A stretch of DNA of 64,000 nt from Sodiomyces alkalinus F11 (taxonomy: Eukaryota > Ascomycota > Sordariomycetes > Glomerellales > Plectosphaerellaceae): the NCBI RefSeq assembly GCF_003711515.1, contig NW_021167084.1, positions 2,335,932 to 2,399,931 of the forward strand. The letters are read 5' to 3'. Of this stretch, positions 1 to 12,700 are shown piece by piece. The notes under the pieces were generated by a model, which was given only the letters and a program-made list of their open reading frames with translations, ran no database searches and had not been told where the DNA came from. How positions within the stretch are numbered: the stretch's first letter is position 1; each line of letters begins with the position of its first letter. Both the position numbers and the translations under genes were made by a program.

Positions 1-895
1 CGGAGACCAAACCGACGGAGGAGAAGGACGGCGACAAGGCGAAGGATCTGGGTTCTTCGGCTGTGAATCCCCCGTTTGTCGCGGAACCAAAGCCGGAACC
101 AAAGCAGGAACCAAAGCCGGAACCGGAATCGGAACCCAAACGAGAACAAAGCCCTGAGGAGAAACCCGTTGCTGCAACTGAATCTAAGCCCAGCACAGAC
201 ACCTCGATTGTTCCGCCGGCTGGGCCTGAGGTCCCAGCGCCCCTCTTTTCCGACTCTTCTGCACCCGCCGTTCAGTCGCACGAGGATGAGAAAAGTACGG
301 ACAAGAAGACACCTACGCCGATGGCGGTCGATACCCCCGACGTCTCCCAGACGACACCAGAGGCCCCGGGCAGCAATTGGCTCCCTGTGGTCCACGAAGC
401 TCCGAAGGCGGCAGAAGCCTCAGTGACCGCTGAGCCTTCTGCGATCTCTGGAGCCCCGAAGACACAGGAAGCCTCAGCCAGCACCGAGTCTCCTGCGGTC
501 CCCGGAGCCCGCACAGTCCCGGAAATTCAGCCCGTCTCCCAGGGATCGGACGCTCCTCAAGTCCCTGAAGTGCCTGAAGTGCCTGAGGTTTCATTTGTTC
601 CTGAAGCCCCCGAGGTGCCTGCCGCACCCGAGCTACCCGAGGCACCCGAGGCACCTGAGGTGCCTGAGGCGCCTGAGCCCCCTCGAATGACTTCCAAGGA
701 TGGCGAAGATGCTGCAGTATTTTCTGGTCCTCTTCCATTGGCCCCCGAGGTACCGGAGGCACCAGATGTACCGGAAGTCCCGCATGCTCCTCCGGCTCCT
801 CATCCTCCTCCCGCAGTGGTGGGTGATTACTTGAAGATGCAGTTTGTGGAATACAACGTAGTCCCAATTATTCTTGTACGTTCAACCGACTCGGT

Positions 896-937
<42 letters not shown>

Positions 938-2702
938 CCCGTCTCCCTTTTATTTGGCGTGGATGAGCGTGTCCTAACAATCTGATCAGTCCTTCTTCTT
1001 CGCCTACCCCTGGAACAACTTCCTGCACAATGTGGTCTATGATATCGTCCAGCAGGTGTTTAACGGGCCCATGGACAGAGGATTCAATCCGACCCTGGCA
1101 GTATCTTTGTTCGAATCGGCGGACATCACAAAGGCTATAATCGATGGGCAGCTGGCGAGCGACGAATCGCAGGCCAAGAGGAAGACACGCATGGGATACA
1201 TGGGCCACTTGACGCTGATTGCCGAAGAGGTGGTCAAATTCACGGAGCGCCACCCGCCCGAGCTGCTCTCGGAGACGGTCCTCGACCGGGTTATGGACCA
1301 GAGCTGGATCAACTACGTCGAAGGCGCGCTGGCAGAGACGAGGGAGCGGGATAATGCCATCCTCGGCGGGGTCCGGCCCGAGGTCGCTCTCGGCGGGCGC
1401 GCAGCTGCCATGCCCGGCGGGGGTGGCCTCCCGTCAGCCGGGTTCTCCGGTCTGGGCCCATCGTTTGGCGGGAGCTCTCAGGGCGGTGGTGGCTCCAGTG
1501 CGCTTGCCGAGGCGGGTCTCAACGGTGGCATGGACCTGCCGGAGAATAGCGGCAATGGCAATGGTGGGATCGGGCCTTTCGCTATCAGTGCCGGCACGTT
1601 GATGTCTGGGTTTGGCAGTTCGAGCGACGAAGATGACGACGACACGGAAGACAACGAAGAGGATGTGAACAATGAGGTGAGTAGCGCATGTCCCCTCACG
1701 TTCCTTCCTTCCCATCTTCCTGTTTTTGCCGTTTTGCCGAGCGTGGTCCGGATCAACTGACACACTATCCAGTTCCGAGCATACACCGAGCCTCTCAACA
1801 ACCAATCTTCGTCGACTTCCATGAACCCGCCGTCCATCCCTCCGCCGCCGCCGCCTCCTCCACCTCCACTGAACATCCCCCCCTCCCGTGCTCGCATGCA
1901 GCTTGCGGCGCGACTGGCGCTGCACCAGAAGAATCAGCATCATGCTAGTGGCGGCGATGCCCAGGGAGGCAACAGCGGGGGGGCCGGAGATGATAACCGG
2001 AGGCCGGGGTCCCGGGAGGCTGCTCGGGAACGGCTCCGGAACCCGTTCGCAGACGACGACGACGGCGACGACGACATGGACAGCGATGACGAGGGCGAGG
2101 GCGAGGGTGCCGGCGGACCGTGGCGTTCGTCGGTCCGCGGCTCGTGGTGGCGCGGCGTGGTCCGGCGGCGTCAGACCGATCGGTTCGGAGGAGGGGGCGA
2201 CTCGGACTCGGACCAGGATGACGCGGAGGACGAGGACGACGAGTTTGGCGACTTCACCATGCCGGAAGCCGAGCCGGCGCCTGGCACGGACCCGACCGAG
2301 AAGGTGTTGTTCAGGCCGCTTGCCGTGCATCCGCCGGCGGCGGGGTCTTCGTCGGGGTACCCCAAGACGTTTACGGGGCTGTGGCCGTTCGGCCCTAAGG
2401 AGGAGAAGACGGAGGCACAGGTGAAGGATGAGGATGAGGATAAGGGCAAGGGCAAGGGCAGGGACAATGGGAAGGGGAAGGAAACGGAAGGCGGCAATGG
2501 CGGGGAGGAGGAGGAGGAGGAGGAGGAGAAGAAGAAGCGCGCGGAAGAAGAAGATAAGAGTAGTAGTAGTGTGAGCGCCCCCGCTGCTTCTCCCGGAGCG
2601 GAAGAAGAGGGCGACGAGAAAGTGCAGGCTGCGGTGGAGGCGAAGCGGCGGACGAGCATCGAGGATCCGGAGGAGGACGAAATTGTGGTGCAGAAACCGT
2701 AG
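1..2702 (+). CDS. SIT4 phosphatase-associated (SAPS) family protein, 5'-truncated by the window
   Basis: This is the C-terminal part of a SAPS-domain protein (yeast Sap155/185/190, S. pombe Ekc1), a regulatory partner of the PP2A-like phosphatase Sit4/Ppe1. I read three exons in one frame: up to 875, 990-1676 and 1773-2702, with introns 876-989 (GTACGT, branch CTAAC, CAG) and 1677-1772 (GTGAGT to CAG). Recognition rests on YLKMQFVEYNVVP joined across intron 1 to YPWNNFLHNVVYDIVQQV, then the helical block around GYMGHLTLIAEEVVKF. Upstream of it is a long Pro/Glu/Ala/Val linker with repeats such as VPEVPEVPEAPE. Downstream the tail is acidic and disordered, with poly-Pro, a D/E-rich block with a DFT motif, and a Lys/Glu-rich end. 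The N-terminal SAPS region lies outside the window. Family assignment is strong, but the exact partner phosphatase is inferred. Confidence 0.88.
899..936. repeat. (CT)n microsatellite inside SAPS intron 1
   Basis: A nearly pure CT dinucleotide run of over 30 bases follows a T-run just after the 5' splice site of intron 1. It sits wholly in the intron, upstream of the branch site CTAAC at 973-977, so length changes would not alter the protein. Confidence 0.9.
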
Positions 2703-4848
2703 GGGTTGAAAAAAAAATGCTGGGCCTGGCCCGGCCCGAACCGAACCGGCAGCAGCGCTTTTTCTTCCAGGAAACGGGGCACATGACTTGCAATGAACAG
2801 ACACGTTGGGATGGACTTTGGGTGAGGGGGATTGGATTCAGGGGCTGTTATGAAATGGGAGGGTTCGGGAGGTCTTTCTTGTATGGATTCACGAGGGAGA
2901 GTTTTGCAATTTGTATTATATATGTGTGTACTCTCGATTTTTCTTTCGTTTTCTTTCTTCTCGGTTCCTTGGATTATCGTGTCCCTGGTTAGAGAGGGAC
3001 GGGGAGAGGGGTCATGTAACAGTAACGAATGAGTTGAAATTAGATTCGTGAACGTGTTGTGTTGTTTTGTGTTGTTTTGCTGATCAAATACCGAGTATCA
3101 TGGCCATGTCCTGGTTGCCCTTGGGCTGCAAGGACTTGGTGGGTGTCTATAAGTAATCCGCACGCCTTCCCCATACCCTGGTGTCGTGGTTGTAAATAAT
3201 CCAAATTACAAGCTGACATGCCTAATTATAAGGGGCCTTTTTTTTTTTTATTTACAAAGAAGAAGGACAAGTCAGGGTTGTTGCACTGGTTGTTTGTGTT
3301 CTTATTCTGCTGGAGAGGCTCGAGTCGGAGACGATTTGTTGAGCTTTTTCTACCCCTGAATATCAGACTCGTCTATGTAGGACCTAATAGCGCTCTGTCT
3401 GCCCCTTTTGACTCTACTTGAAGGCTTTATAATGGAGTACGGACGCTACCGTTCAGATCCGTCGAATCCGACTCAGCTGCTCTTGTCTTCACCTATCCAA
3501 TGCGTGGTTCAATGTTGTTTTTGAGTACCATAGGACCGGCTTCAAGTGCATTCCGAGATGGACGTTGTTTATCCCCCGACACTGGGAGCCTTTTAGAAGA
3601 AACAAGAGACAAGAGACAAGAGACAAAAGACAAAAGACAAAAGACAAAAGACAAAAGACCGACAGTAATTACACCGTACTCCGAGATCCCTTCCTCCCCA
3701 ATTAGCGGTCCCCGTTGGCGGCCGGCGAGCAGGTGCCAATCAAACGACGTGCATCAGGAGAATGGAGCACTGTAAGGCGGATAAGATTGCTTGACGGGCA
3801 CCTTGCACTTGGCGGGGTGCGTCGTCGTCATCCTTTTCTTTCGTTGCTTCTAATTTGGGATCTGTGGATATTAAAGATAAGAGTGAGGCAAGGATCGGTC
3901 AGGGGGGGGGGGCCAGAAAGCCAGAAAGGAGACGGATAGGATCAGGTTGCGGTTGGTAGGACAAGGTAGAAGACAAAGTTGACGAATAAATAAATATAAT
4001 AGTGAACGAATGAAGATTAAAAGTCCTTGGATGGTTTCACTGCCATGATGCTGAGCCACTGTTCTGAACGCAGCGAGCCGTTGCGCTGCGTTCTCACCCC
4101 TTCGTCTTGATGAGGATGATGCGTGTTAGGAGGATTGGCCTACTTGGCCCGCCCATACGTGTAAAGCTCAGTGCCGAATAAGAAAGCTCGCCGCGAGACT
4201 TGTCTTTATTTTCGGCATGAATCTTGTTCAGCGTCACATTTCTGACAGTTGAGCTGTTGGCGGCGAAGATCGGAGAAGACAACACTGAGCACGACGACGA
4301 CGACGACGACAGCGACGGATGGACAGGCAGATTCCCAGTCAGACCCTGAACTCAGCCATTCGGCACTCAAATTTTTTTTTTCTTTTTTTCCTACGCTGTA
4401 GACGCCCTCCAGTCCCCTTCTCCATCCTCATGCGGCCCTGCAGGGGTCTCACGGCGTACACTCCTCCGTTGGACTCGGCAGACTGCGTGGCAGGGCAGCA
4501 GTGCATGTCTCTGAAAATGATTTAAATAACAGCTTTGTGCCAACCGGATGGCTTCCTGTATGTCGTACCCCTTCGCCAACGCCCAGGGTCTTGTCTTCCG
4601 TTGGCTGTCGTCCTACTCCAACCCCTTGCTGCTCATATTATTATGATTATTAATTTTTTTCTTCCTCTTTTTTCCTCTGCCCTGCCGTGTTGTGTTCCTC
4701 TCTTCTCAACTCCTTTCTCCCCTTTCCTCCCACCATCTCCCACACTCAGCCCATCCCGTCGAGCCAACAACCAGCTAGCTAGCTTGCCTCGTCTTGTTTG
4801 TTCCCTCAACACACCCGCTCCTCTTCCTCTCCCAACCCCCCTCCAACC
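2703..4848. other. Intergenic region, no gene supported
   Basis: This stretch holds the 3' UTR of the SAPS gene and the promoter of the LITAF gene. Open frames here are short and lack conserved residues or splice context. It contains a 7-mer tandem array at 3601-3660, poly-G and poly-T runs, copies of the TACGGAGTAC-type motif common in fungal intergenic DNA (near 3433 and 3672), and a pyrimidine-rich tract (4640-4848) right before the LITAF start, typical of fungal promoters and 5' UTRs. Confidence 0.6.
3601..3660. repeat. Tandem 7-bp array (AAGAGAC / AAAAGAC)
   Basis: About eight copies of a 7-base unit are present, first as AAGAGAC and then as AAAAGAC. It looks like a simple satellite that expanded after a point change. 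No gene covers it. Confidence 0.85.
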
Positions 4849-5535
4849 ATGTCCAGCGATACCAAAGCCGCCGCCGCCGCCCGAGCCAGCCAGCCCTATC
4901 CCGCCGAGGCTCCTCCCCCCGCCTACGCCGCGGGCCCATCCGACGCCAACGCGCCCCCCATTGCTCAAGAGCCGCTACAACAAGACCGGTCCGCCCCCGC
5001 TCCAGGTCCGCATCCCGCTTATGCTCCCGGTCCGGCACATGGCGGCTCCTACCCCATGCAGCCGTACGGCCAGCAGCAGCCCAGGGGTACACCGCTGCAT
5101 TCCCTGACGGACCAGCAGACCGACGTCGTGTGCCCGGCCTGCAACCACTACGGCGTGACCGTCATCGACTTCCAGGCCGGAGGCTTCACCCACGGCCTCG
5201 CCGCCATCATCTGCTTCCTCTCCTGCCTGGGCTGCATCCCCTACCTCTTTGCCCGTCTCAAGGACGTGACGCACAAGTGCGCAAAGGTAGGTCGATATCG
5301 GCGGCTCACTATTACCCGCTTCCCATGGGAGGAGGCGCTGTAGGAATACGTGGCCTCCTCGTTTTCCTTTCCCTTTTCCCCTTTTACCCTTTTTCTTTTT
5401 TCCCTTGGGACACCTTTGTCTGGTTGAAAACAGCGCGGAAAGCTAATGTGAAATGTTTCCTTCTCGTTTTCCCAGTGCGACACCCTGCTCGCCACCTACC
5501 ATCGCAGTGGCAGGACCGTGGTTCACGTCAAGTAA
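4849..5535 (+). CDS. LITAF-domain (LPS-induced TNF-alpha factor-like) zinc-ribbon membrane protein
   Basis: Two exons, 4849-5286 and 5476-5535, encode 165 residues. The intron 5287-5475 (GTAGGT to CAG) is in phase 0 and falls inside the second metal-binding knuckle. The N-terminal 85 residues are Pro/Ala/Gln-rich and include a PPxY motif (PPAY, residues 23-26), the usual docking site for Nedd4/Rsp5 ubiquitin ligases. The LITAF domain follows: CPAC at 95-98, a hydrophobic membrane-inserting segment around AAIICFLSCLGCIPYLF, then HKCAKC at 142-147 supplying the second half of the zinc site. Family members are monotopic proteins on the cytosolic face of endosome, lysosome or plasma membranes that act in trafficking. 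The start ATG follows a pyrimidine-rich leader. Domain call is firm; cellular role is by family only. Confidence 0.9.
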
Positions 5536-6317
5536 GGCGTCGATACCATTCCATGGCGCTGCTCGTTTTTCGTCTTTTGCTACGGAAATCGACAATCGGC
5601 TTGGACGGCTTTGAAGACGGCATGACTGAAGAGAAGCCCTTGTTCGAAGCATCAAGGGTGTGCGAAAAAAAAGAGAAGGCCATCGGATGGTGGAGTAATA
5701 ACCACGTACGTTTGTATCATGACTTGTTGTTTTTGTTGACGGGCCATACTCTGAGGCGAAAGCACCACGCCGAGTGAGAGCTTTCTGATAACTTTGGATT
5801 GGTGAAAAATATAGAGACGGGGAGGGGAGAGGGAAGCAGAAGCAGAAGCAGACGGGGATACCCAGGACAGAGATGGCCAAGACCAGCGTTTTTTTTTTCC
5901 CTTCCTTTCCCTTCCTTTTTTTTCTGCTGTATGATCGTCTTCTGAAGGCTTCCAGGTGGTCCTTGTGTCCCCATTGCTTCTTCTATCGGGACTAACTTCA
6001 TGAAAAACCCTCGACTCCATCGGTATCACTAGGCGACGTTCATTGACTTGGTCACGGATACTCGTCCAAGGGTTTAAAAACTCGGGAAACGCGAAAAGTT
6101 GGCATAATAGGGTATGCGGGTATCTATTCCGTCATGTAACAGCCGCGGACGCCGCTTGTAAATCTATATCATCATCGTCAATCCAGCCCTCGCTCTCCTT
6201 TTCTTGTCGCCGAGAGAGGCGGCCATCATTACCTGGCTTTTGTAGCAACAGTGGCGTAGCTGGAGCACACGGCATCTGTTCCAAATTTCGAACTCTGTCT
6301 CCCTTCGCTCGACTCGT
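5536..6317. other. Convergent intergenic region between LITAF and PAC1
   Basis: Both flanking genes end here, so this is shared 3' UTR and terminator space of about 780 bp. It contains T-rich tracts (5890-5932) and no conserved reading frame. Confidence 0.6.
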
Positions 6318-7921
6318 CTAGTTCGCAAAGATGCGCACTTTCATATCCACACTTCCCGTGGCGATGACACAGCGCATCTGTTCCGTCGTCTTGGCCGCCG
6401 CCGCCGCCGCCGCACTACTCTTGCTCGGCGTCCCATTCACCCCATTGGGCCCGTCGCCGCCACCACCACCACCACCACCGCCGTTCGCCGCCACCTCCCC
6501 GCGCACGATGCCCGGCGCCCAGCGAAGACAGGAGACAAAGTGGCCGTGGACGCCCGACAAAGTCTTGACGCACCTGCCGTCCTGCGTGAGGTCCCAGCAC
6601 CGCACGGTGTAGTCGTCCGACGCGCTGAGGAGGTACTTGCCGCCCGGGTGGAAGACGAGGGCGCGCACCCAGTTGTCGTGGCCGACCAGGGTCTTGACGC
6701 AGTTGCCGCGGGCGTCCCACAGCTTGATCGTCTTGTCGCGGCCGCCCGTGGCCATGAACTCGGCGGCGCTCGACGCCGGTGGCGGCCTGGTCAGGCCGGC
6801 CAGCGGCGCGAGGTGCGGGTACGAGGCCGGCGGGGCCAGGGCGCAGCAGAGGAGGACGTGCTCGTGGCCGACGAGGGTCAGCTTGGTTTCCGGGTTGGCG
6901 GCGCTGATGTCCCACAGCCGGCCTACCCTGTCGTCGCCGACCGAGAGGAGGAAGCGGCCGTCCGGGGACGGGCAGACTTCCCGCACCCAGTCGACGTGGC
7001 CCTTGAGGGTCCTGAGGCAGTAGCCCGTCGACACGTCCCATATCCTCAGGGTCTTGTCTCGGCTGGCCGACACGAGGAGGTTCCCCGAGCTGGGTGCGCC
7101 GGCGGCGCCGCTGGGGATGAACCGCACGCCGCTCACGCTGTGGTCGTGGCCGGGTAGGGTCCGGATGTTCTTGTAGCCGTCGGAGGGGTCCCAGAGCTTG
7201 ATGGTCAGGTCGTTGGAGCAGGACGCCAGCAGGGTGCCGCCCCTCGGACCGCCAAAGTCCAGGTCGAGGACGGTGTTGGTGTGGCCCTTGATTGTCCGTT
7301 CCAGCTCGCCCAGCTCCCAGTCCCAGATCTTGATGGTATAGTCGTCGGAGCCCGAGGCGAGCGAGGAAAAGACGGGGTGGAATGCTACGCATGTGACGGC
7401 TTCGCGGTGGGATTCAAGAGTATGGCGGGCGGGTGACCTCGGTAGCCAGCTGGTGGGGTCTTGGTTTCGGCGGGAGAGAGATGTCGGGGTAGCACTGTCA
7501 AGTTCGGATTGTAACGAGGCCACTCGGGACTCCAGTTCCATGATCTACCCCAAAGCCGAAGCGAAGCTGTGTCAATTGCAAATGACCCGGTGGGCGGGGC
7601 GGGAAGGAAAAAAAAGGTAGTGCCGCACCTTTTTCTGTAATCTCACAACGCTGGTCCATTTCTTCTCTAGTAGGCCCTCGTATTTCTTGGTGGTGGCTTC
7701 ATCGAAGGAATCGCCCATGTTGAGTTCCTCGCGGAGCGTGCTAGCCGTCTTTTGCAGGTTGGTCGAGGTGAGGTAGGCGATGATGGCTTTGTGCCTGTAT
7801 GAGCGAGTTGGGTTAGAGAAAGAAGCGGTGACAAAACAGGTGCAGGGAGATGGGCCGTTGGGGGGGGGGGGAGGAAGACGTGCAGCTCATCAGCTTGCCG
7901 GGGCGTCAAGATTTGGCTCAT
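6318..7921 (-). CDS. PAC1: Nuclear distribution protein PAC1 (LIS1 orthologue), dynein regulator
   Basis: Three exons on the minus strand, 7921-7884, 7794-7629 and 7544-6318, give 476 residues. The N-terminus [15 protein letters not shown] opens a LisH dimerisation motif, followed by a coiled coil ([11 protein letters not shown], then [15 protein letters not shown]) and seven WD40 repeats with clear WD ends (IKIWDWE, IKLWDPS, LRIWDVS, GRLWDIS, IKLWDAR, VRCWDLT). LIS1/PAC1 binds the dynein motor and drives nuclear migration along microtubules. Intron 2 (7628-7545) is GT-AG. Intron 1 (7883-7795) fits the conserved protein only if it starts with GC: CT/GCACGT to ACAG/G restores DELHK in frame, while the nearby GT would break it. 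The WD part has a Gly/Ala-rich insert near the C-terminus (poly-Gly, poly-Ala). It is divergent from the Stu2 orthologue. Confidence 0.93.
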
Positions 7922-9778
7922 GCTGGCCGCCGGTCGAGCGAGCAGGAGAGCAGGAGAGCCAAGAGAGGGGATTCAGTCAGTGGTGGAGGAAGATATGGGG
8001 CCCGAATGGGTGTCGAATTTTGTTTGGTGGATTTGCTCCTATGGTCGTTCGTTTATTTGTTCCTGCAATCTCTATATCGGTTGGGGTCACGATATGGCGG
8101 AAAGAAGGAAGAAAAATAAAATAAAAAGCTGCCGAGTTTCGTGGGTCGGGGACTCGATTCGGGGAAAAGGAGACTCCGACTTGAACAGGGGAGGCTATCG
8201 GCAGTCGAGGTGACGAGGAGCGCAAACAGGTCCAAGATGAACTGAAATGCAATGGCCGTGTCGTGTGGTTGAGGTCCAAGTCGAATCGAAGCTGGTCGGT
8301 AAATTGGTGTGTCCGGTCCTACGGCGCAAGCACCCAGGGCAACAAAAATTCCCGAGTGCGACAGGGGAAGAGGCGACAGGGGAAGAGGCGACAGGGGAAG
8401 AGGCGACAAGATGATATTAAGTTGACGAAGCGAAAATACTGGTAGGTAGTTGTAGTCGTAATGTCATGACGTTCAAGTGCATATTCTGAACGCTGGATTG
8501 CGAAACGATGCAAAGAAGAGGTTGAGAAAGGCAAAAAAAAGGCAGCAAAAGGCAAAAAGGGCAAAAAAGGCGTGTTGGGTCAGACTGAAGATGGAAAGAA
8601 AGGGTTGGTTGGGTTGCTTAGGGGGTGATTTTGTCGATGCCCCGCCATTAAGGTCGACTCGACGACTGGAGTGCTGGAAGACACAGGGGGAGAAAAAAAG
8701 GGGGGGAGACTTCGTGTGGTCGTCAGAGCTTCAGTACCTGAAAACTCGCTAAAACAGGCATCGCTTCAGGTGAAACCCCACTGAACCAACCACACACCAA
8801 CCGCTAGAACGGCGGGCGGGGCACACTCAGGTAGCTAGCCCCCATGGTAGTGTACCTTTAGGTAAGGTAAGGTACTGAAGTGAGGTACCTATCTTATCCG
8901 TATCTTATCTGTATCTTATCAGTCAAGGTTGTTGATCGGGGCAACCACGACCGACCTGGACCACTTCACCTGCCAACACCGGTCAACACGGTCAAAGTCC
9001 AAACCCCACACCGTCTCTCGACTTTTTGGCAGCCCGACGTTCACTGTTCGTTGACTCTACCTTAGACCACGACCATTATTGGCCCAGACCTCAGACTCAG
9101 ACCTTCCTCCTATTATCCATCGTCTGTCGTCCATCACGAATGCCTTCGCTGCCTCCCTCTTCTACAAGCTTCGACAAGTCTTCTACCCAGAAAGAAGAAA
9201 CCCGCATCACCGCATCACCGCATTGCTCTTTGTCGCCGCCTGCAACGCCTAGAGCCATAACCAGAACCAGAACCATTCCGCCTGGAGGTCGACGAGATTC
9301 ACAGGTTACAGGTTACAGGGTCTACCGCCAACCTGACCACTAGACCTCTGTGATCGACCGATTTCTCTGTTGGGTCTTCTTTCTCTGCCAGGCGCGTCTT
9401 CTGTCCCACTGGTATGCTATATGCTCTCTCTGGCGTTGCCGCTGTCGCTGTCGCTGTCGCTGCCGTTACCGTTACCAATACCACTACCACTACCACTACC
9501 CCCCTCCCTCACACACTCCGTCATGATTCTTGTGGTGCTTGGCCTTGATTCTCCCAAAAATGCGTCGCCGTCAAGTTGGCAGCACATTCCGCCTTTGCTT
9601 TTCGTCGCTTTGCCGGCTAATCAAGAAACCAGCCTTCGAACGCCAACAGTTCTGCGACGACGACCAGAGCGCCCACACCCGCAACCGCAACCGCAACCGC
9701 AACCACACCCCTCCCCCTCCTCTCCTCTCTCGATTCCGCTTTAAAACACGCCGTCCCTTCCTTGGGAATACCGCCCAG
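7922..9778. other. Divergent promoter region between PAC1 and the Stu2 orthologue
   Basis: About 1.86 kb separates the two divergent starts. It has a 15-bp tandem repeat (8359-8408), a cluster of GGTAAGG/GGTACCT and TATCTTATC motifs (8850-8920), and pyrimidine-rich, CTGTCG/TACCAC-repeat leader sequence before 9779. I see no convincing coding exon. Confidence 0.55.
8359..8408. repeat. Three tandem copies of a 15-bp unit
   Basis: The unit GCGACAGGGGAAGAG occurs three times head to tail without mismatch, followed by a partial fourth copy. It lies in the PAC1 upstream region. Confidence 0.9.
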
Positions 9779-12700
9779 ATGGGTGACGAGCCGGACTTTA
9801 GCTCCTTGCCCCTGACCGACCGGTGGGTGCACAAGGTATGTATCCTGGCTTCCATGCTGTTCTGTACCCCTTCCACCTTGCGTCCTCCCCCGCCCCCGCC
9901 CCCCTTCCCCCCCATCTCCCCCCCCCCACGCTGTGTGCCCTCCCAATCTCCCTGCCGGAAAAAGACGGTCCCTCACCAAACATCTTCTCTCTCAGGTATG
10001 GAAAGTTCGCAAAGAAGCCTACGAAGATGGCGCCAAGCAGTTCGCTGCCACCGCCGACCAATACGCTGAAGTTTTCCGACCTTTCCTACAAGACTCCAGC
10101 CTATGGAAAGGCGCCGTTGCAGATTCCAACGTCGCCGCTCAACAAGAGGGTCTCGCCGCCTACTGCGCCTTCCTCGAGTTCGGAGGCAAGGAACATGGGA
10201 CGAGGACGCGAAACCAAACCGTCGTTCCCCTCGTCGAGAAGGGCTTACCGTCGACGCGCGCCGCAGCCAAGGAGTCCGCTCTGAAGGCCCTCCTCCTCCT
10301 GATCGACGTCGACGCACCGGGTCCCGTCATCGAAGAGTTGCTCCCCGCCCTGTCGAACAAGCAGCCCAAGGTCGTGGCCGCCACCCTCAACGCCCTCGTC
10401 ACCATCTACCACAGCTACGGTTGCAAGACGGCCGATCCGAAACCCGTGCTCAAGGCCTTGCCGAAAGCCTTTGGCCACGCCGACAAGAACGTGCGAGCCG
10501 CTGCCCAGAGCCTTGCCGTCGAGTTCTACCGATGGCTTCGCGACGCCATGAAGCCCATGTTCTGGGGAGACCTGAAGCCCACCCAGCAGTCCGACCTCGA
10601 AGCCCAGTTTGAAAAGGTCAAGGCCGAGCCCGCGCCGAAGCAGGAGCGCTTCCTCCGCTCCCAACAAGAAGCCATGGCCCGGGCCCCTCCCCCTGCCGAA
10701 GGGGAAGCCGAAGGAGCCGGCCCCGAGGGGGGGGACGAGGAGCCGGCCGAGGTCGACGCCTTTGATCTGGCCGAACCCCAAGACGTCACTGCCAAGATCC
10801 CCCCCAATTTCCACGACAACCTGGCTTCCTCCAAGTGGAAGGACCGCAAAGAGGCCCTCGAAGGTCTATACGCCGCCCTGAACGTGCCGCGTATCAAGGA
10901 CGGCGATTTCAACGAGATCAACCGAGGCCTGGCCAAGTCTATGAAGGATGCCAACGTCGCCGTCGTCACCCAGGCCGCCCAATGTATCCAAGTGCTCGCC
11001 AAGGGCCTGCGTAGTGCCTACGGCAAACACCGGTCCGTCGTCATGGGCCCCGTCATGGAGCGTCTGAAGGAGAAGAAGCAGACGGTGGCCGAGGCACTCG
11101 GCGCTGCCTTGGACCAGGTTTTCCTCGCCACCAGCCTGTCGGAATGCTTGGAGGATATCACCTCGTTCCTCGGCCACAAGAACCCTCAGGTCAAGGAGGG
11201 GACCATGAAGTTCCTCATCCGATGTCTTCGGGCCACCCGCACCGTGCCCAGCAAAGCCGAGATTGGCTCCATCGTCGAGTCGGGCAAGAAGCTCTTGTCC
11301 GAGGGGAGCGAGGGTCTGCGATCCGGTGGCGCCGAAATCCTCGGCACCGTCATGAAGATTGTCGGAGACCGGGCCATGAACCCGCATCTGGAAGGGCTCG
11401 ACGACATTCGCAAGAACAAAATCAAGGAATTCTTCGACACCGCCGAGGTCAAGGCCAAAGAGAAGCCGAAGCCGCCCCCTCCCGCAGCCAGGCCTCCCCC
11501 TGCCGCCGGTGGTCCGAAGAGGGCGGTCGGAGGAGCGAGGAAGCCAGCCGGCGGCCCGAAGAAACCCATCATGCCCCCCTCGAGTCCGAGCCCGCCTGTT
11601 GCTGCGCAAGAGAGTGCGCCCCTCGCGCCACAGCCGACGTCGAGATCGGCGCCGGGGGGGGCAGGCAAACTCGGAATGCCGAAATCGTCCGGTCTTGCCG
11701 GACTGAAGGCGCCCCAGAAGCGCCTTGCGGGCCCAGGCGCCGCATCACCCCGCCGACCGATCATGCCAGACGACGATCCGGCCCCTGCAGCCGCCGCCGC
11801 CGCCGCCCCGCCATTAGCTCAACCCCGTCTCGGACTCGGTCGCGGCGGTCTGGCCGGCCGGTCACTAGCCAAACCGACCCCTGCGCCGGTACAAATGCCC
11901 CCCGCCTCGCCCCCGCCGTCCAGCGGGCTCACGGCCGTGGAAAGGGCCGAGCTGGAGGAGCTGCGCGCCGCGAACGAGCGGCTGACCCGGCAGGTGGAGG
12001 AGATGCGACACGAGCGGAACAAGTTCCTCTCGGAAATCCAGGAGCTCAAGAACCAGAACGCCGGCCTGATCGAGGACCACACGCGCGACGTCCTGAGCAT
12101 CAAGGCCAAGGAGACGCAGCTGGTCCGGGCGAGGAGCGATGCCGAGGCGACCGAGCAGGTCAATGAGCGGCTGAGGCGCGAGCTGGACAGGTTGAAGAGG
12201 GCGCTTAATAATGCTGAGGGCCTGGCTTCCAGGGCTGGCATGACAAGTCCAAGTAAGCAGCAGTCTTTTTTCTTTTTTTCTTTTTTCTTTTTTTCCTTTT
12301 TTTCCTTTTTTGTTTCTTTTCTTTTCTTTTCGTTTTTTCTTCTTTTTTTCCCCTTTTTTTCCCCTCCTTGATTCGTTCAGCGATGCGCATACCCCCCCTC
12401 GCTTTATCTGCTAACCGTGACGATCAGGCATCTCGTCGCCGACTCATGACGACGTGGGCATTTATAGGGATCATTCCTACGGGGCCTCCGGTAGTCGGAA
12501 CCGCATGAGTTTCGCCAGCACGCTCTCCGAGGAGAAGGAGAACGGGGAAGGTCATTACCACCGGTCGAAGCTCAGCCCCGACCTCCGTTATGGGGGGGCG
12601 TCGGGACGGGGCAGTCCGGCTAGGGGATTCCGGAGTGCCGTGGCCACCCCCGTCGACGACAACATGCGGGAGCCGTCTCACACGGCAGTCAGCTCGGGGT

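Noticed and set aside
6540..7157. Long open frames antisense to PAC1
   Set aside because: They arise from the high GC3 of the WD40 exon on the other strand; they show no domain and are Arg/Val/Gly-rich shadows.
11144..12166. 340-codon frame overlapping the Stu2 orthologue in another frame
   Set aside because: Arg/Gly/Ala/Pro-rich shadow of a GC-rich exon whose correct frame has TOG and coiled-coil conservation.
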